Shown here one piece after another: positions 47,244-55,565 of a stretch of DNA of 64,000 bases. Source of the stretch: Streptomyces vietnamensis (GTDB lineage: Bacteria; Actinomycetota; Actinomycetes; Streptomycetales; Streptomycetaceae); NCBI RefSeq assembly GCF_000830005.1, contig NZ_CP010407.1:1455001-1519000 (forward strand). Direction: 5' to 3'. The position numbers and the translations under genes are program-made. The first letter of the stretch is position 1; every line of letters starts with the position of its first letter. The notes under the pieces are model-generated. The model searched no databases. It was not told the origin of the DNA and was given only the letters and a program-made list of their open reading frames with translations.

Positions 47244-47957
47244 ACCACCACCTTGGGGGGCAGTTCCTTGTCCATCGCCTCCGGTCTCCACGGCCGGCAC
47301 CTCACCCGCCGGCTCGTCCAGCTGTACGTCGGGCTGACGCTGTACGGGGTCAGCTCGGCGCTGCTCGTGCGCAGCGGGCTCGGCCTGGAGCCCTGGGGCG
47401 TCCTCCACCAGGGTCTCGCCGAGAAGACCGGGCTCACCATCGGCGTGGTGTCGATCATCGTCGGTGCGGTGGTGCTGCTGCTGTGGGTCCCGATCCGGCA
47501 GCGGCCCGGCCTCGGCACGGTCTCCAACGTGTTCGCGATCGGTCTGGCGACGGACGGCACCCTGGCCCTGGTCCCGGACGTCGACGGTCTGGCCGGGCAG
47601 GTGCCGCTGCTCCTGCTCGGCATCGTCCTCAACGGGGTCGCGACCGGCCTGTACATCGCGGCGCGGTTGGGCCCCGGCCCGCGCGACGGCCTGATGACCG
47701 GTCTGCACCGGCTGACCGGCCGGTCCATCCGGCTCGTGCGGACGGCGATCGAGGTGGTGGTGGTCGCCACCGGCTTCCTGCTCGGCGGCTCGGTCGGCGT
47801 CGGCACCGTCCTCTACGCCCTCGCGATAGGTCCGCTCGCCCAGTTCTTCCTGCGCTGGTTCGCCGTCCCGGAGGCGGCCCCCGAAACCCCCGAGCCGGAC
47901 TCCGTCCCCTCCTCGGTCGCCACGCGGACACCGGAAGGCGCCATACTGCGCCCGTGA
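47229..47957 (+). CDS. YczE/YitT-like membrane protein
   Basis: 242 residues with about five TM helices: VQLYVGLTLYGVSSALLV, TIGVVSIIVGAVVLLLWVPI, VPLLLLGIVLNGVATGLYIAA and IEVVVVATGFLLGG. The GLGLEPWGVLHQGL and GPGPRDGLMTGLHRLTG loops are conserved in the YczE family. Its function is unsettled; members pair with MocR regulators. It starts 65 bases from the MocR gene and overlaps the next gene by 4 bases (GTGA). Confidence 0.88.
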   Translation: MSQSTTTTLGGSSLSIASGLHGRHLTRRLVQLYVGLTLYGVSSALLVRSGLGLEPWGVLHQGLAEKTGLTIGVVSIIVGAVVLLLWVPIRQRPGLGTVSNVFAIGLATDGTLALVPDVDGLAGQVPLLLLGIVLNGVATGLYIAARLGPGPRDGLMTGLHRLTGRSIRLVRTAIEVVVVATGFLLGGSVGVGTVLYALAIGPLAQFFLRWFAVPEAAPETPEPDSVPSSVATRTPEGAILRP

Positions 47958-48718
47958 CTCGCGTACGCCACCCCTACCTCGACCACCCCTCCCCCCTCGC
48001 GTTCGCCCATCGCGGCGGCACGGCGAACGGCCTGGAGAACACCGCGGCCGCCTTCCGCCGGGCCGCCGCGGCGGGCTACCGCTATTTCGAGACCGATGTG
48101 CACACGACGTCCGACGGGGTGCTCGTCGCCTTCCACGACGCGACCCTCGACCGGGTGACGGACACCTCGGGCCGGATCGGCGACCTGCCGTGGGCGGCCG
48201 TACGGGAGGCCCGCGTGGCCGGCTCCGAGCCCCTGCCGCTCTTCGCGGACCTCCTGGAGGAGTTCCCCGAGGCCCGCTGGAACGTGGACCTCAAGGCCGA
48301 GTCGGCCCTGGCCCCGCTGGTCGACCTGATCCGCAGGACGGGCGCCTGGGACCGGGTCTGCGTGGGCTCCTTCACCGAGTCCCGGATCGCGCGGGCCCAG
48401 CGCCTGGCCGGTCCCCGGCTCGCCACCTCGTACGGGGTGCGCGGCGTGGTCGGGCTGCGGCTGCGCTCCTGGGGGATCCCGGCGGCGCTGCGGGCGGGCG
48501 CCGTGGCGGCGCAGGTCCCGGAGCGCCAGGCAGGGGTCCCGGTGGTCGACCGGCGGTTCGTACGGGAGGCGCACGCGCGCGGGCTCCAGGTCCACGTGTG
48601 GACCGTGAACGATCCGGCCCGGATGAACTCTCTCCTCGACCTGGGGGTCGATGGCATCATGACCGATCACCTGGAGACGCTGCGCGGCGTGCTCACCGAC
48701 CGGGGAGCGTGGATCTGA
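47954..48718 (+). CDS. Glycerophosphodiester phosphodiesterase
   Basis: 254 residues, GDPD barrel. Catalytic and metal motifs are FAHRGGTANGLENTAAAFRR, YFETDVHTTSDGVLVAFHDATLDR, WNVDLKAES and HVWTVNDPARM. There is no signal peptide, so it would act on cytoplasmic glycerophosphodiesters from phospholipid turnover. It is translated from a GTG inside the stop of the YczE-like gene. Confidence 0.94.
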   Translation: MTRVRHPYLDHPSPLAFAHRGGTANGLENTAAAFRRAAAAGYRYFETDVHTTSDGVLVAFHDATLDRVTDTSGRIGDLPWAAVREARVAGSEPLPLFADLLEEFPEARWNVDLKAESALAPLVDLIRRTGAWDRVCVGSFTESRIARAQRLAGPRLATSYGVRGVVGLRLRSWGIPAALRAGAVAAQVPERQAGVPVVDRRFVREAHARGLQVHVWTVNDPARMNSLLDLGVDGIMTDHLETLRGVLTDRGAWI

Positions 48719-48753
48719 GCCGCGTCCCGGCCACGGGAACGAACGAGGGGGGC

Positions 48754-50130
48754 GTGGCCTTGACCGCAGACACCATCGAGCCGGAGGAGTACGCCTCCGA
48801 TCCCGCCGAGCGGAAGCGCGAGCAGCGGGGCTGGTACTTCTACGACTTCGCGTGCTCGGTGTACTCGACGAGCGTGCTCACCGTGTTCCTGGGGCCGTAC
48901 CTGACCTCGGTGGCCGAGGCGGCCGCCGACGCCCACGGGTACGTGCACCCGCTGGGGATCCCGGTGCGGGCGGGCTCGCTCTTCGCGTACGCCGTGTCCG
49001 CCTCGATCGTGGTCGCGGTCGTGGTGATGCCGCTGGTGGGCGCGGTGGCGGACCGTGCGGGCCGGAAGAAGCCGCTGCTCGCGGCGTCGGCGTACCTGGG
49101 AGCGGCGGCCACGACGGGGATGTTCTTCCTGGCGGGCGAGCACTACCTGCTCGGCACCTTCCTGTTGATCGTGGCGAACGCCTCGCTGTCGGTCTCGATG
49201 GTGCTCTACAACGCCTATCTGCCGCAGATCGCCGAGCCGGACGAGCGGGACGCGGTCTCCTCGCGCGGCTGGGCCTTCGGGTACACGTCCGGCGCGCTGG
49301 TCCTCGTCCTGAACCTGGTCCTCTACTCGGGGCACGACTCCTTCGGCCTCTCGGAGGGCGAGGCGGTCCGCATCTGCCTGGCCTCGGCCGGTCTGTGGTG
49401 GGGCGCCTTCACGCTCGTGCCGCTGCGCCGGCTGCGCGACCGGCAGGTCCGCCCGGAGGGAGCCGGGCGGTCCGGCGAGGGCGCGGTCGGCAGCGGCTGG
49501 GGCCAGCTGCGGGCGACCCTGAAGGACATGCGCCGGCATCCGCTGACGCTCTCCTTCCTCCTCGCGTACCTGATCTACAACGACGGCATCCAGACGGTGA
49601 TCTCGCAGGCCTCGATCTACGGCTCCGAGGAGCTGAAGCTCGACCAGACGACGCTCATCACGGCGGTCCTGCTCGTCCAGGTGCTCGCGGTGGCGGGCGC
49701 CCTCGGGATGGGACGACTCGCCCGGGTGTACGGCGCCAAGCGGACGATTCTGGGCTCGCTGGCGGTCTGGACGCTGATCCTGGCGGCGGGCTACTTCCTG
49801 CCGGCGAACTCGCCGGTGTTCTTCTACTGGCTGGCGGCCGCCATCGGCCTGGTCATGGGCGGCAGCCAGGCGTTGTCGCGCTCGCTGTTCTCGCATCTGA
49901 TACCGCGCGGCAAGGAGGCGGAGTACTTCTCGGCGTACGAGATGAGCGACCGCGGGCTCAGCTGGCTGGGTCCGCTGGTGTTCGGTCTCGCGTATCAGCT
50001 GACCGGAAGCTATCGGGATGCCATCATCTCCCTGGTGATCTTCTTCGCCGTCGGTTTCACGCTGCTCGCCCGGGTCCCGGTCCGGCGTGCGGTGGCGGCC
50101 GCGGGGAACCCGATACCCGACCGTATTTAG
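48754..50130 (+). CDS. UMF1-type MFS transporter
   Basis: 458 residues with 12 TM segments. It begins with the family hallmark GWYFYDFACSVYSTSVLTVF and contains AVADRAGRKKPLL, YNAYLPQIAEPDERDAVSSRGWAFGY (given here in parts: YNAYLPQIAEP, SSRGWAFGY) and SHLIPRGKEAEYFSAYEMS. UMF1 proteins resemble eukaryotic Atg22 effluxers; the substrate may be an amino acid. The start is uncertain: GAGGGGGG is only 2 bases from GTG 48754 but 8 bases from TTG 48760, so the TTG may be used. Confidence 0.88.
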   Translation: MALTADTIEPEEYASDPAERKREQRGWYFYDFACSVYSTSVLTVFLGPYLTSVAEAAADAHGYVHPLGIPVRAGSLFAYAVSASIVVAVVVMPLVGAVADRAGRKKPLLAASAYLGAAATTGMFFLAGEHYLLGTFLLIVANASLSVSMVLYNAYLPQIAEPDERDAVSSRGWAFGYTSGALVLVLNLVLYSGHDSFGLSEGEAVRICLASAGLWWGAFTLVPLRRLRDRQVRPEGAGRSGEGAVGSGWGQLRATLKDMRRHPLTLSFLLAYLIYNDGIQTVISQASIYGSEELKLDQTTLITAVLLVQVLAVAGALGMGRLARVYGAKRTILGSLAVWTLILAAGYFLPANSPVFFYWLAAAIGLVMGGSQALSRSLFSHLIPRGKEAEYFSAYEMSDRGLSWLGPLVFGLAYQLTGSYRDAIISLVIFFAVGFTLLARVPVRRAVAAAGNPIPDRI

Positions 50131-50297
50131 ACGTGGCGGTGAAAGGGCGGTAGTGTACGCGTTTGGCCTGCCAGGCGGACCGTTACTGCGTGCTGCTTTG
50201 GTGAAGACACCGGGTCACATCTGCCGTCAGATGTGACAAAACGGGCACTGGTGGGTACAACAAGGGGCGGCACGACGGGCGACGCATGACCCGGCAC

Positions 50298-50324
50298 GGG
50301 AATCTTTACCGCCGACCGGACGTT
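50298..50324 (+). promoter_or_regulatory. SigR-type promoter of rbpA, GGGAAT-N18-GTT
   Basis: GGGAAT at 50298-50303, exactly 18 bases, then GTT at 50322-50324, 61 bases before the rbpA start. This is the thiol-stress sigma factor SigR consensus, and rbpA is a known SigR target in S. coelicolor. Confidence 0.85.
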
Positions 50325-50385
50325 GACCGGATAACGACGACAGCGACACCTGTCCTGTGGGCGACAAGCCCGGGAGGCACGATTC

Positions 50386-50760
50386 ATGAGTGAGCGAGCT
50401 CTTCGCGGCACGCGCCTCGTGGTGACGAGCTACGAGACCGACCGCGGCATCGATCTGGCCCCGCGCCAGGCGGTGGAGTACGCATGCGAGAAGGGACATC
50501 GTTTTGAGATGCCCTTCTCGGTCGAGGCGGAGATTCCGCCGGAGTGGGAGTGCAAGGTCTGCGGAATCCAGGCACTCCTGGTGGACGGGGACGGACCTGA
50601 GGAGAAGAAGGGCAAGCCTGCGCGTACGCACTGGGACATGCTCATGGAGCGTCGCACCCGCGAGGAGCTGGAGGAGGTCCTCGCCGAGAGGCTGGCCGTC
50701 CTGCGTTCCGGCGCCATGAACATCGCCGTGCATCCGCGCGACAGCCGCAAGTCCGCCTAG
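50386..50760 (+). CDS. rbpA: RNA polymerase-binding protein RbpA
   Basis: 124 residues; it binds the principal sigma factor and RNA polymerase and stimulates transcription from housekeeping promoters. Starts MSERALRGTRLVVTSYETDR; zinc ligands C34, H38, C56 and C59 are present; the basic linker and C-terminal sigma-interaction domain (THWDMLMERRTREELEEVL) follow. GGGAGG precedes the ATG. A SigR-type promoter lies upstream and a strong hairpin follows. The sequence agrees with what I remember of the S. coelicolor protein nearly throughout. Confidence 0.98.
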   Translation: MSERALRGTRLVVTSYETDRGIDLAPRQAVEYACEKGHRFEMPFSVEAEIPPEWECKVCGIQALLVDGDGPEEKKGKPARTHWDMLMERRTREELEEVLAERLAVLRSGAMNIAVHPRDSRKSA

Positions 50761-50779
50761 CGGACCGCCGCAAGAGCAC

Positions 50780-50828
50780 AACGCCGCGGGGCCCGGTACA
50801 CAAATCGTGTACCGGGCCCCGCGGCGTT
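50780..50828. terminator. 22-bp perfect hairpin after rbpA
   Basis: Arms 50780-50801 and 50807-50828 are perfect complements with loop AAATC. It lies between rbpA and the convergent fxsA gene. Confidence 0.92.
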
Positions 50829-50855
50829 CGCGCGCGCCCGTGGCGCGCGTACGGA

Positions 50856-51449
50856 TCAGGGCATCAGCGGCGGGCGGGGCTCCTCGGGCCGGCGAGGGCC
50901 CTGGGGCGCGTCCTCGCGGATGACCTCGCCCTGGACCACCTTCCCGTCCGGCCGGTGGATACGGGCCTGCTGGAAGGCGTCCTGGAGGCTGCCGGGAGGC
51001 GCGGCGCTCATCCGGCGCTCGACGGCCTTCTCCGCGTACCGCCCGAGGAACGAGCGGACCTGCGGGATCAGCAGGAGCAGACCGGCCGCGTCCGAGAGGA
51101 AGCCGGGAATCATCAGGAGCAGGCCGCCCAGCATCAGGAAGCCGTTGCGGTCGTCCGCGCCGGCCCGGTCGGCGGGCGAGGGCGCCACGCCGCCCTGTGC
51201 GGCCGCCTGGGCCTGCTGGAAGGTCGAGGTGAGGTTGCGGAAGGCGCGGCGGCCCGCCCGCTTGACGACGGCGGCGCCGAGCACGGCACCGCCGACGAGC
51301 AGGAGGAGGACGGTCAGTCCGCCCACCGCGTTCGCCACCACCGTGAGCAGCCAGATCTCCAGGACCAGCCAGGCGGCGACGCCGAGCGGAAGGAACGTAC
51401 GCGCGCGTGAGCGCTTCGGGGCGAGGGGAGGCGGTGCGCCGGTCGTCAT
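50856..51449 (-). CDS. fxsA: FxsA-family membrane protein
   Basis: 197 residues. Hydrophobic helices are FLPLGVAAWLVLEIWLLTVV and GLTVLLLLVGGAVLGAAVV, then the family signature GFLMLGGLLLMIPGFLSDAAG near residue 105 and LLLLIPQVRSFL. The C-terminal ~50 residues are polar and Pro-rich. E. coli FxsA overexpression blocks phage T7 exclusion by F plasmid; the native role is unknown. In this lineage it is conserved beside rbpA. Confidence 0.93.
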   Translation of the reverse strand: MTTGAPPPLAPKRSRARTFLPLGVAAWLVLEIWLLTVVANAVGGLTVLLLLVGGAVLGAAVVKRAGRRAFRNLTSTFQQAQAAAQGGVAPSPADRAGADDRNGFLMLGGLLLMIPGFLSDAAGLLLLIPQVRSFLGRYAEKAVERRMSAAPPGSLQDAFQQARIHRPDGKVVQGEVIREDAPQGPRRPEEPRPPLMP

Positions 51450-51532
51450 GGTCCCCAGTGTGCCTGGCGCCCCGCCGGAACGTCGTAAAGGAAGGATCAG
51501 TGCGAAGGATCGGTACGGAAGTCGGCCGGACG

Positions 51533-52309
51533 TCAGGAGGACTTGCGGCCGAGCAGCTTGCCGACCTTCTCCGCACGGGCCGTCAGACCCCAGCCGGTGA
51601 CCCGCCACAGCGCCTCGACGACGATGTTGCGGCTCATCTTCGAGTCGCCGATCTCGCGCTCCACGAAGGTGATCGGGACCTCGACGACGTGGAAGCCGGC
51701 GGCGATCGCGCGACGGGCCAGGTCGACCTGGAAGCAGTAGCCCGCCGAGGCCACGTCCTCGAGCCCCAGGCCCTCCAGGGTCTCCTTGCGGAAGGCCCGG
51801 TAGCCGCCGGTGACGTCGCGGATCGGGACGTCGAGCATCACGCGCGAGTAGAGGCTGCCGCCCCGGGAGATGAACTCGCGGGACTTCGGCCAGTTCACGA
51901 TCCGGCCGCCCGGCACCCAGCGGGAGCCGAGGACCAGGTCCGCGCCCTTGAGGGCGGTGAGCAGCCGCGGGAGCTCCTCCGGCTGGTGGGAGCCGTCGGC
52001 GTCCATCTCGACGAGGACGCCGTAGCCCTGCTCGATGCCCCACCGGAAGCCGGCGAGGTAGGCGGCACCGAGCCCCTCCTTGCCCTTGCGGTGCAGCACG
52101 TGCACATGGTCGTCCTCGGACGCGATCTCGTCCGCGAACTTGCCCGTGCCGTCGGGGCTGTTGTCGTCGGCGACGAGGATGTGCGCCTCGGGTACGGCCT
52201 CCCTCACCCGCGCGACGATCGGCTTGATGTTCTCCGCCTCGTTGTAGGTCGGAATGATCACCAAGGCCTTGCCGAGCGGACCGTAACGCCTCTGGCCACC
52301 GTCGTTCAC
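51533..52309 (-). CDS. ppm: Polyprenol-phosphate mannose synthase (GT2)
   Basis: 258 residues. The GT2 catalytic domain has ALVIIPTYNEAENI, VADDNSPDGTG, MDADGSHQPEE (the DxD-type metal site) and VLGSRWVPGG, and ends in a short amphipathic tail (ALWRVTGWGLTARAEKV). It makes polyprenyl-phosphate mannose from GDP-mannose at the inner face of the membrane, the donor for protein O-mannosylation. It lacks the N-acyltransferase domain of mycobacterial Ppm1. The start is GTG 52309, preceded by GAAGGGGC. Confidence 0.94.
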   Translation of the reverse strand: MNDGGQRRYGPLGKALVIIPTYNEAENIKPIVARVREAVPEAHILVADDNSPDGTGKFADEIASEDDHVHVLHRKGKEGLGAAYLAGFRWGIEQGYGVLVEMDADGSHQPEELPRLLTALKGADLVLGSRWVPGGRIVNWPKSREFISRGGSLYSRVMLDVPIRDVTGGYRAFRKETLEGLGLEDVASAGYCFQVDLARRAIAAGFHVVEVPITFVEREIGDSKMSRNIVVEALWRVTGWGLTARAEKVGKLLGRKSS

Positions 52310-52777
52310 TACTGCCCCTTCGGATACATACGCAGGACCCCACCATAGCGAGGTCCCCGGGGTGCTCCGGCGTGGCGGGTCGAGTGGCCCGGGTGACAGA
52401 CCGGACGGAAGGGACCACCGGGACGGGTGACGTGCGGTGCGGGGCCGGGCGTCCTTCGGTCCGACCCGGGATCCGCTGGCTGCGGATCGCCCGAGAGCCG
52501 TTGTCTACTGAACGTCCGGGCCCCACCCGGGTCGCACCTTCCGCCGGAGAAACCTTCCCTCGCGACCGAGGCGCGGGCGGCGTTCGGCTACGACGTGGGG
52601 GTGCGGTCCGGTCGGACGTCCTGTGGTGGACGCGGTGAACCTACCCGCCACCGACCGGCGACTGTCAACACCCGCTTGACCTGCGAAGACTCCTCAAAAG
52701 GCCAGGCCGGAGGGGAAGATCCGCAGGTCGGGGACAAGCGTGCGGGGCGACGGTCCAGGGTGCGAAATGTCCCTATA
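52310..52777. other. 468-bp intergenic region without a supported gene
   Basis: It lies between two minus-strand genes. The first ~60 bases carry likely promoter elements for the mannose synthase (TATGGT, TATGTA on the minus strand). The rest is G+C-rich without coding bias; two short frames (52372-52638 plus, 52588-52959 minus) have no ribosome sites and no recognisable product. Confidence 0.5.
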
Positions 52778-54415
52778 TCACTCGTTCGGTCGCTCGAAGA
52801 CCGTCTGCCCGTACACCACCGTGCGCAGACAGACGGGGAGGTCGACGCCGGGCGACAGATCGGGCAGACCGGGCGTTCCGGAACGGGGGTCGGTGGACCA
52901 GCGGGCGACCCGGTCGTCGGGCGCCTGGACGACGAGCTCCTCGGTGCGCCAGACCGCATAGTCGGCGGGGGCGCCGGGGACCAGCGTCCCGGCGTCGTCC
53001 CGGCCCACGGCCCGCCAGCCCCCCCGGGTGTGGGCGGTGAAGGCGGCGCGGGCGGAGATCCGGTGCTCGGGGGTCCGGTGGAAGGCGGCGGCGCGGACGG
53101 TGCCCCAGGGGTCGAGCGGGGTGACCGGGCTGTCGGAGCCGAAGGCCAGCGGCACGCCGGCGCGCAGCAGTGCCGCGTACGGGTTGAGGGTGCGGGCCCG
53201 CTCGGCGCCGAGCCGGTCGGCGTACATGCCGTCCTCGCCGCCCCAGAGGGCGTCGAAGGCGGGCTGCACGGAGGCGGTGAGTCCCAGCTCGGCGAAGGCG
53301 GCGATCGTCTCGGGGGTGAGCATCTCGACGTGCTCGACGCGGTGCCGGGCGGCCCGGATCCGGGCCAGGCCGAGCTTCTCGGCGGCGGCCCTGACGCCCT
53401 CGACGACCGCGGTCACCGCCGCGTCCCCGATGGCGTGGAAGCCGGCCTGGAGACCCGCCTCGGTGCAGGCGACGACGTGCAGGGCGATGGTGGCCGCGTC
53501 CAGGTGGGCCGAGCCGCGGTGCCCGGTGTGGTCGGCGTACGGCTCGTGGAGGCAGGCCGTGTGGGAACCGAGGGAGCCGTCGGCGAACAGGTCGCCGGCC
53601 GCGCCGAGGGCGCCCAGGGCCCGCGCCCGCTCGACGTCGAGGTCGGCCCAGTAGCCGACGACCCGGGGCCCGGCCTCCTCGCGCGCGAGGTCCAGGAGGC
53701 CGGTGAAGTCCTCCTCGGAGGAGATCTGCGGTCCGCCGCACTCGTGGAGGGTGCCGATGCCGAGGGAGGCGGCGTGGGCGCGGGCGGCGCGCTGGGCCTC
53801 GGTGCGCTGGCCGGGAGAGACCGCCGCGAAGGCGGCGGCGCGCACGGCGTGGTGGGCGTCCCCGGTGAGCGGCCGCTGCCCGTCGTGGAAGCCGTCCAGG
53901 TCACGGACGCCGGGCACGAGGTCGAGGAGGGCGGTGGTGACGACGGCCGAGTGGACGTCGATCCGGGTCAGGTAGAGCGGGCGGCCGCCGGTGAGTTCGT
54001 CGAGCTCGGCGCGGGCGAGCGGGCGGCGCTCGGGCCAGCGGGAGGCGTCCCAGCCGTGGCCGATGAGGATGCGGTCCTCGGGGCGGGCGGCGGCGTGGGC
54101 CCGGATCAGCTCGGCGGCCTCGGCGAGCGAGGCGGCGGAGGACAGGTCGAGCCCGGTGAGGGCGAAGCCGGTGGCGGTGGTGTGCACGTGCGCGTCGACG
54201 AACGCCGGGGTGACGAGCGCGCCCTCCAGGTCGACGACCTCGTCCACGCCGGACGCGAAGGCGTCGGCCGCGCCTTCGGAGCCCACCCAGGCGACGTGAC
54301 CGCGCTCCACCACCATGGCGGTGGCGAAGGGGTCGGCGGGGCTGTGGACTTCTCCACCGCGCAGCAGCACGGTGCGGTGGTCGCCGGGAGACGCAGGAGG
54401 CATGGACTCGCTCAT
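52778..54415 (-). CDS. Amidohydrolase (YtcJ-like metal-dependent hydrolase)
   Basis: 545 residues with the amidohydrolase-3 barrel: VTPAFVDAHVHTT (HxH metal site), LIGHGWDASRWPE, GLQAGFHAIGDAAVTAVVEG, RVEHVEMLTPETI and FGSDSPVTPLDPWGTVRAA (catalytic Asp). Family members hydrolyse amides or esters of small molecules; the substrate is unknown. Three starts are possible (GTG 54421, ATG 54415, ATG 54403). It precedes no partner gene closely, and an Lrp regulator lies upstream on the same strand. Confidence 0.9.
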   Translation of the reverse strand: MSESMPPASPGDHRTVLLRGGEVHSPADPFATAMVVERGHVAWVGSEGAADAFASGVDEVVDLEGALVTPAFVDAHVHTTATGFALTGLDLSSAASLAEAAELIRAHAAARPEDRILIGHGWDASRWPERRPLARAELDELTGGRPLYLTRIDVHSAVVTTALLDLVPGVRDLDGFHDGQRPLTGDAHHAVRAAAFAAVSPGQRTEAQRAARAHAASLGIGTLHECGGPQISSEEDFTGLLDLAREEAGPRVVGYWADLDVERARALGALGAAGDLFADGSLGSHTACLHEPYADHTGHRGSAHLDAATIALHVVACTEAGLQAGFHAIGDAAVTAVVEGVRAAAEKLGLARIRAARHRVEHVEMLTPETIAAFAELGLTASVQPAFDALWGGEDGMYADRLGAERARTLNPYAALLRAGVPLAFGSDSPVTPLDPWGTVRAAAFHRTPEHRISARAAFTAHTRGGWRAVGRDDAGTLVPGAPADYAVWRTEELVVQAPDDRVARWSTDPRSGTPGLPDLSPGVDLPVCLRTVVYGQTVFERPNE

Positions 54416-54484
54416 GCCCACCAGGCTAGGACCTGCCGGAACCCGGTTTGTCCGGCAGGTCCCCCCTTCGGTGGGCCGGGTGCG

Positions 54485-54925
54485 TCAGATGCGCGGCGGC
54501 CTGGCCTCGTACGGGGTGGACAGGACGACGGTCGTGCGGCTGGAGACCCCCGCCTGGGAGCGGATGCGGCTGAGCAGGTGCTCCAGCTCCAGCGGGGTGG
54601 CGACCCGGACCTTGAGGATGTAGTTCTCGTCGCCCGCGACGCTGTGGCAGGCCTCGATCTCCGGGATGTCGGCGAGCCGGTCGGGGGTGTCGTCGGGGGC
54701 GCTGGGATCGAAGGGTTTGACCGAGATGAACGCGGTGAGCGGCAGGCCCACGGCCTCCGGGTCGACGACGGCGGCATAGCCGCGGATGACACCGCGCTGC
54801 TCCAGACGGCGGACGCGCTGATGCACCGCCGACGTGGACAGGCCGGTGGCCTTGCCCAGGTCGGTGTAGCTCATGCGCCCGTCCTTGACGAGCAACTCCA
54901 CGATCTGACGATCCAGCTCCTCCAT
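54485..54925 (-). CDS. Lrp/AsnC-family transcription regulator
   Basis: 146 residues. The helix-turn-helix is at the N-terminus (LDRQIVELLVKDGRMSYTDLGKATGLSTSAVHQRVRRLE, shown here only as the block residues 4-42), followed by a RAM ligand domain (LTAFISVKPFD, CHSVAGDENYILKVRV, TTVVLSTPYEARP). It senses an amino acid or derivative. The adjacent amidohydrolase (69 bases downstream, same strand) and the divergent Zn-ribbon gene are the natural targets. Confidence 0.93.
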   Translation of the reverse strand: MEELDRQIVELLVKDGRMSYTDLGKATGLSTSAVHQRVRRLEQRGVIRGYAAVVDPEAVGLPLTAFISVKPFDPSAPDDTPDRLADIPEIEACHSVAGDENYILKVRVATPLELEHLLSRIRSQAGVSSRTTVVLSTPYEARPPRI

Positions 54926-55150
54926 GCGGTGACCCTATGGCCCCGGAGCGACTCGGGCACAGCCGGGGGCGCTCCGTATAGGGCGCTATGGGCTGTCACG
55001 GGGCACCTGCGACGGGCATGTGACGAACGCCACAGGTTTGCGCCCGGCCTGGACCACCGCCTCACGGTTATGCGGAGTTCCGCATGGGAAGTGCTTGCTG
55101 TGGTCGAGGCCGCACAGATCCGGCCGACCCAGCCGAGGGGGAGAATCCCA

Positions 55151-55519
55151 ATGCAGGAGCCTGTTGAATCGGTCGACACGTCCGACGAGCTCGACGCGTA
55201 CGACACCTTTGAGATGTTCCGGGTGGTCTGCCCGGAGTGCGTGCAGCCCATCGCGCTGCTCGCGGACGAGGACGCGCTGCCGGAGCACGCCCTCTGCCCG
55301 ACGCCGTGGAACCCCTTCGTCCTGACGGTCTGCCCGGGCACGGGGCTCTCGGCCTCCGAGGCCCGCCCCGCCGACGACGTCCTGGGGGTCCAGGAGCAGG
55401 ACACCGCACTGCTCCTGACGCTCCCCCAGGGACTCGACTGGCGCACGCAGCCCTTCTCGCACGTCGGCGGTCCGGGCTCGCGTCCGATCCGGGTGCCGCA
55501 GATGCGGCGCGCGGCCTAG
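55151..55519 (+). CDS. Conserved hypothetical protein with cysteine pairs
   Basis: 122 residues. An acidic N-terminus is followed by FRVVCPECVQPIALLADED and CPTPWNPFVLTVCPG, suggesting a zinc-binding pair (C-x2-C and C-x14-C). I do not recognise a named family. GGGGGAGA lies 6 bases before the ATG. It diverges from the Lrp regulator and is closed by a hairpin. Confidence 0.82.
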   Translation: MQEPVESVDTSDELDAYDTFEMFRVVCPECVQPIALLADEDALPEHALCPTPWNPFVLTVCPGTGLSASEARPADDVLGVQEQDTALLLTLPQGLDWRTQPFSHVGGPGSRPIRVPQMRRAA

Positions 55520-55521
55520 GA

Positions 55522-55551
55522 GCCTGTCCGACCCCGATCCGCCGGACAGGC
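55522..55551. terminator. 9-bp hairpin
   Basis: GCCTGTCCG (55522-55530) pairs with CGGACAGGC (55543-55551) around a 12-base loop, between convergent stop codons. Confidence 0.65.
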
Positions 55552-55565
55552 CCTGAGCCTTCCGG

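Noticed and set aside
52372..52638. 88-codon plus-strand frame in the 468-bp gap
   Set aside because: Arg/Gly/Pro-rich random-type sequence without a start signal.
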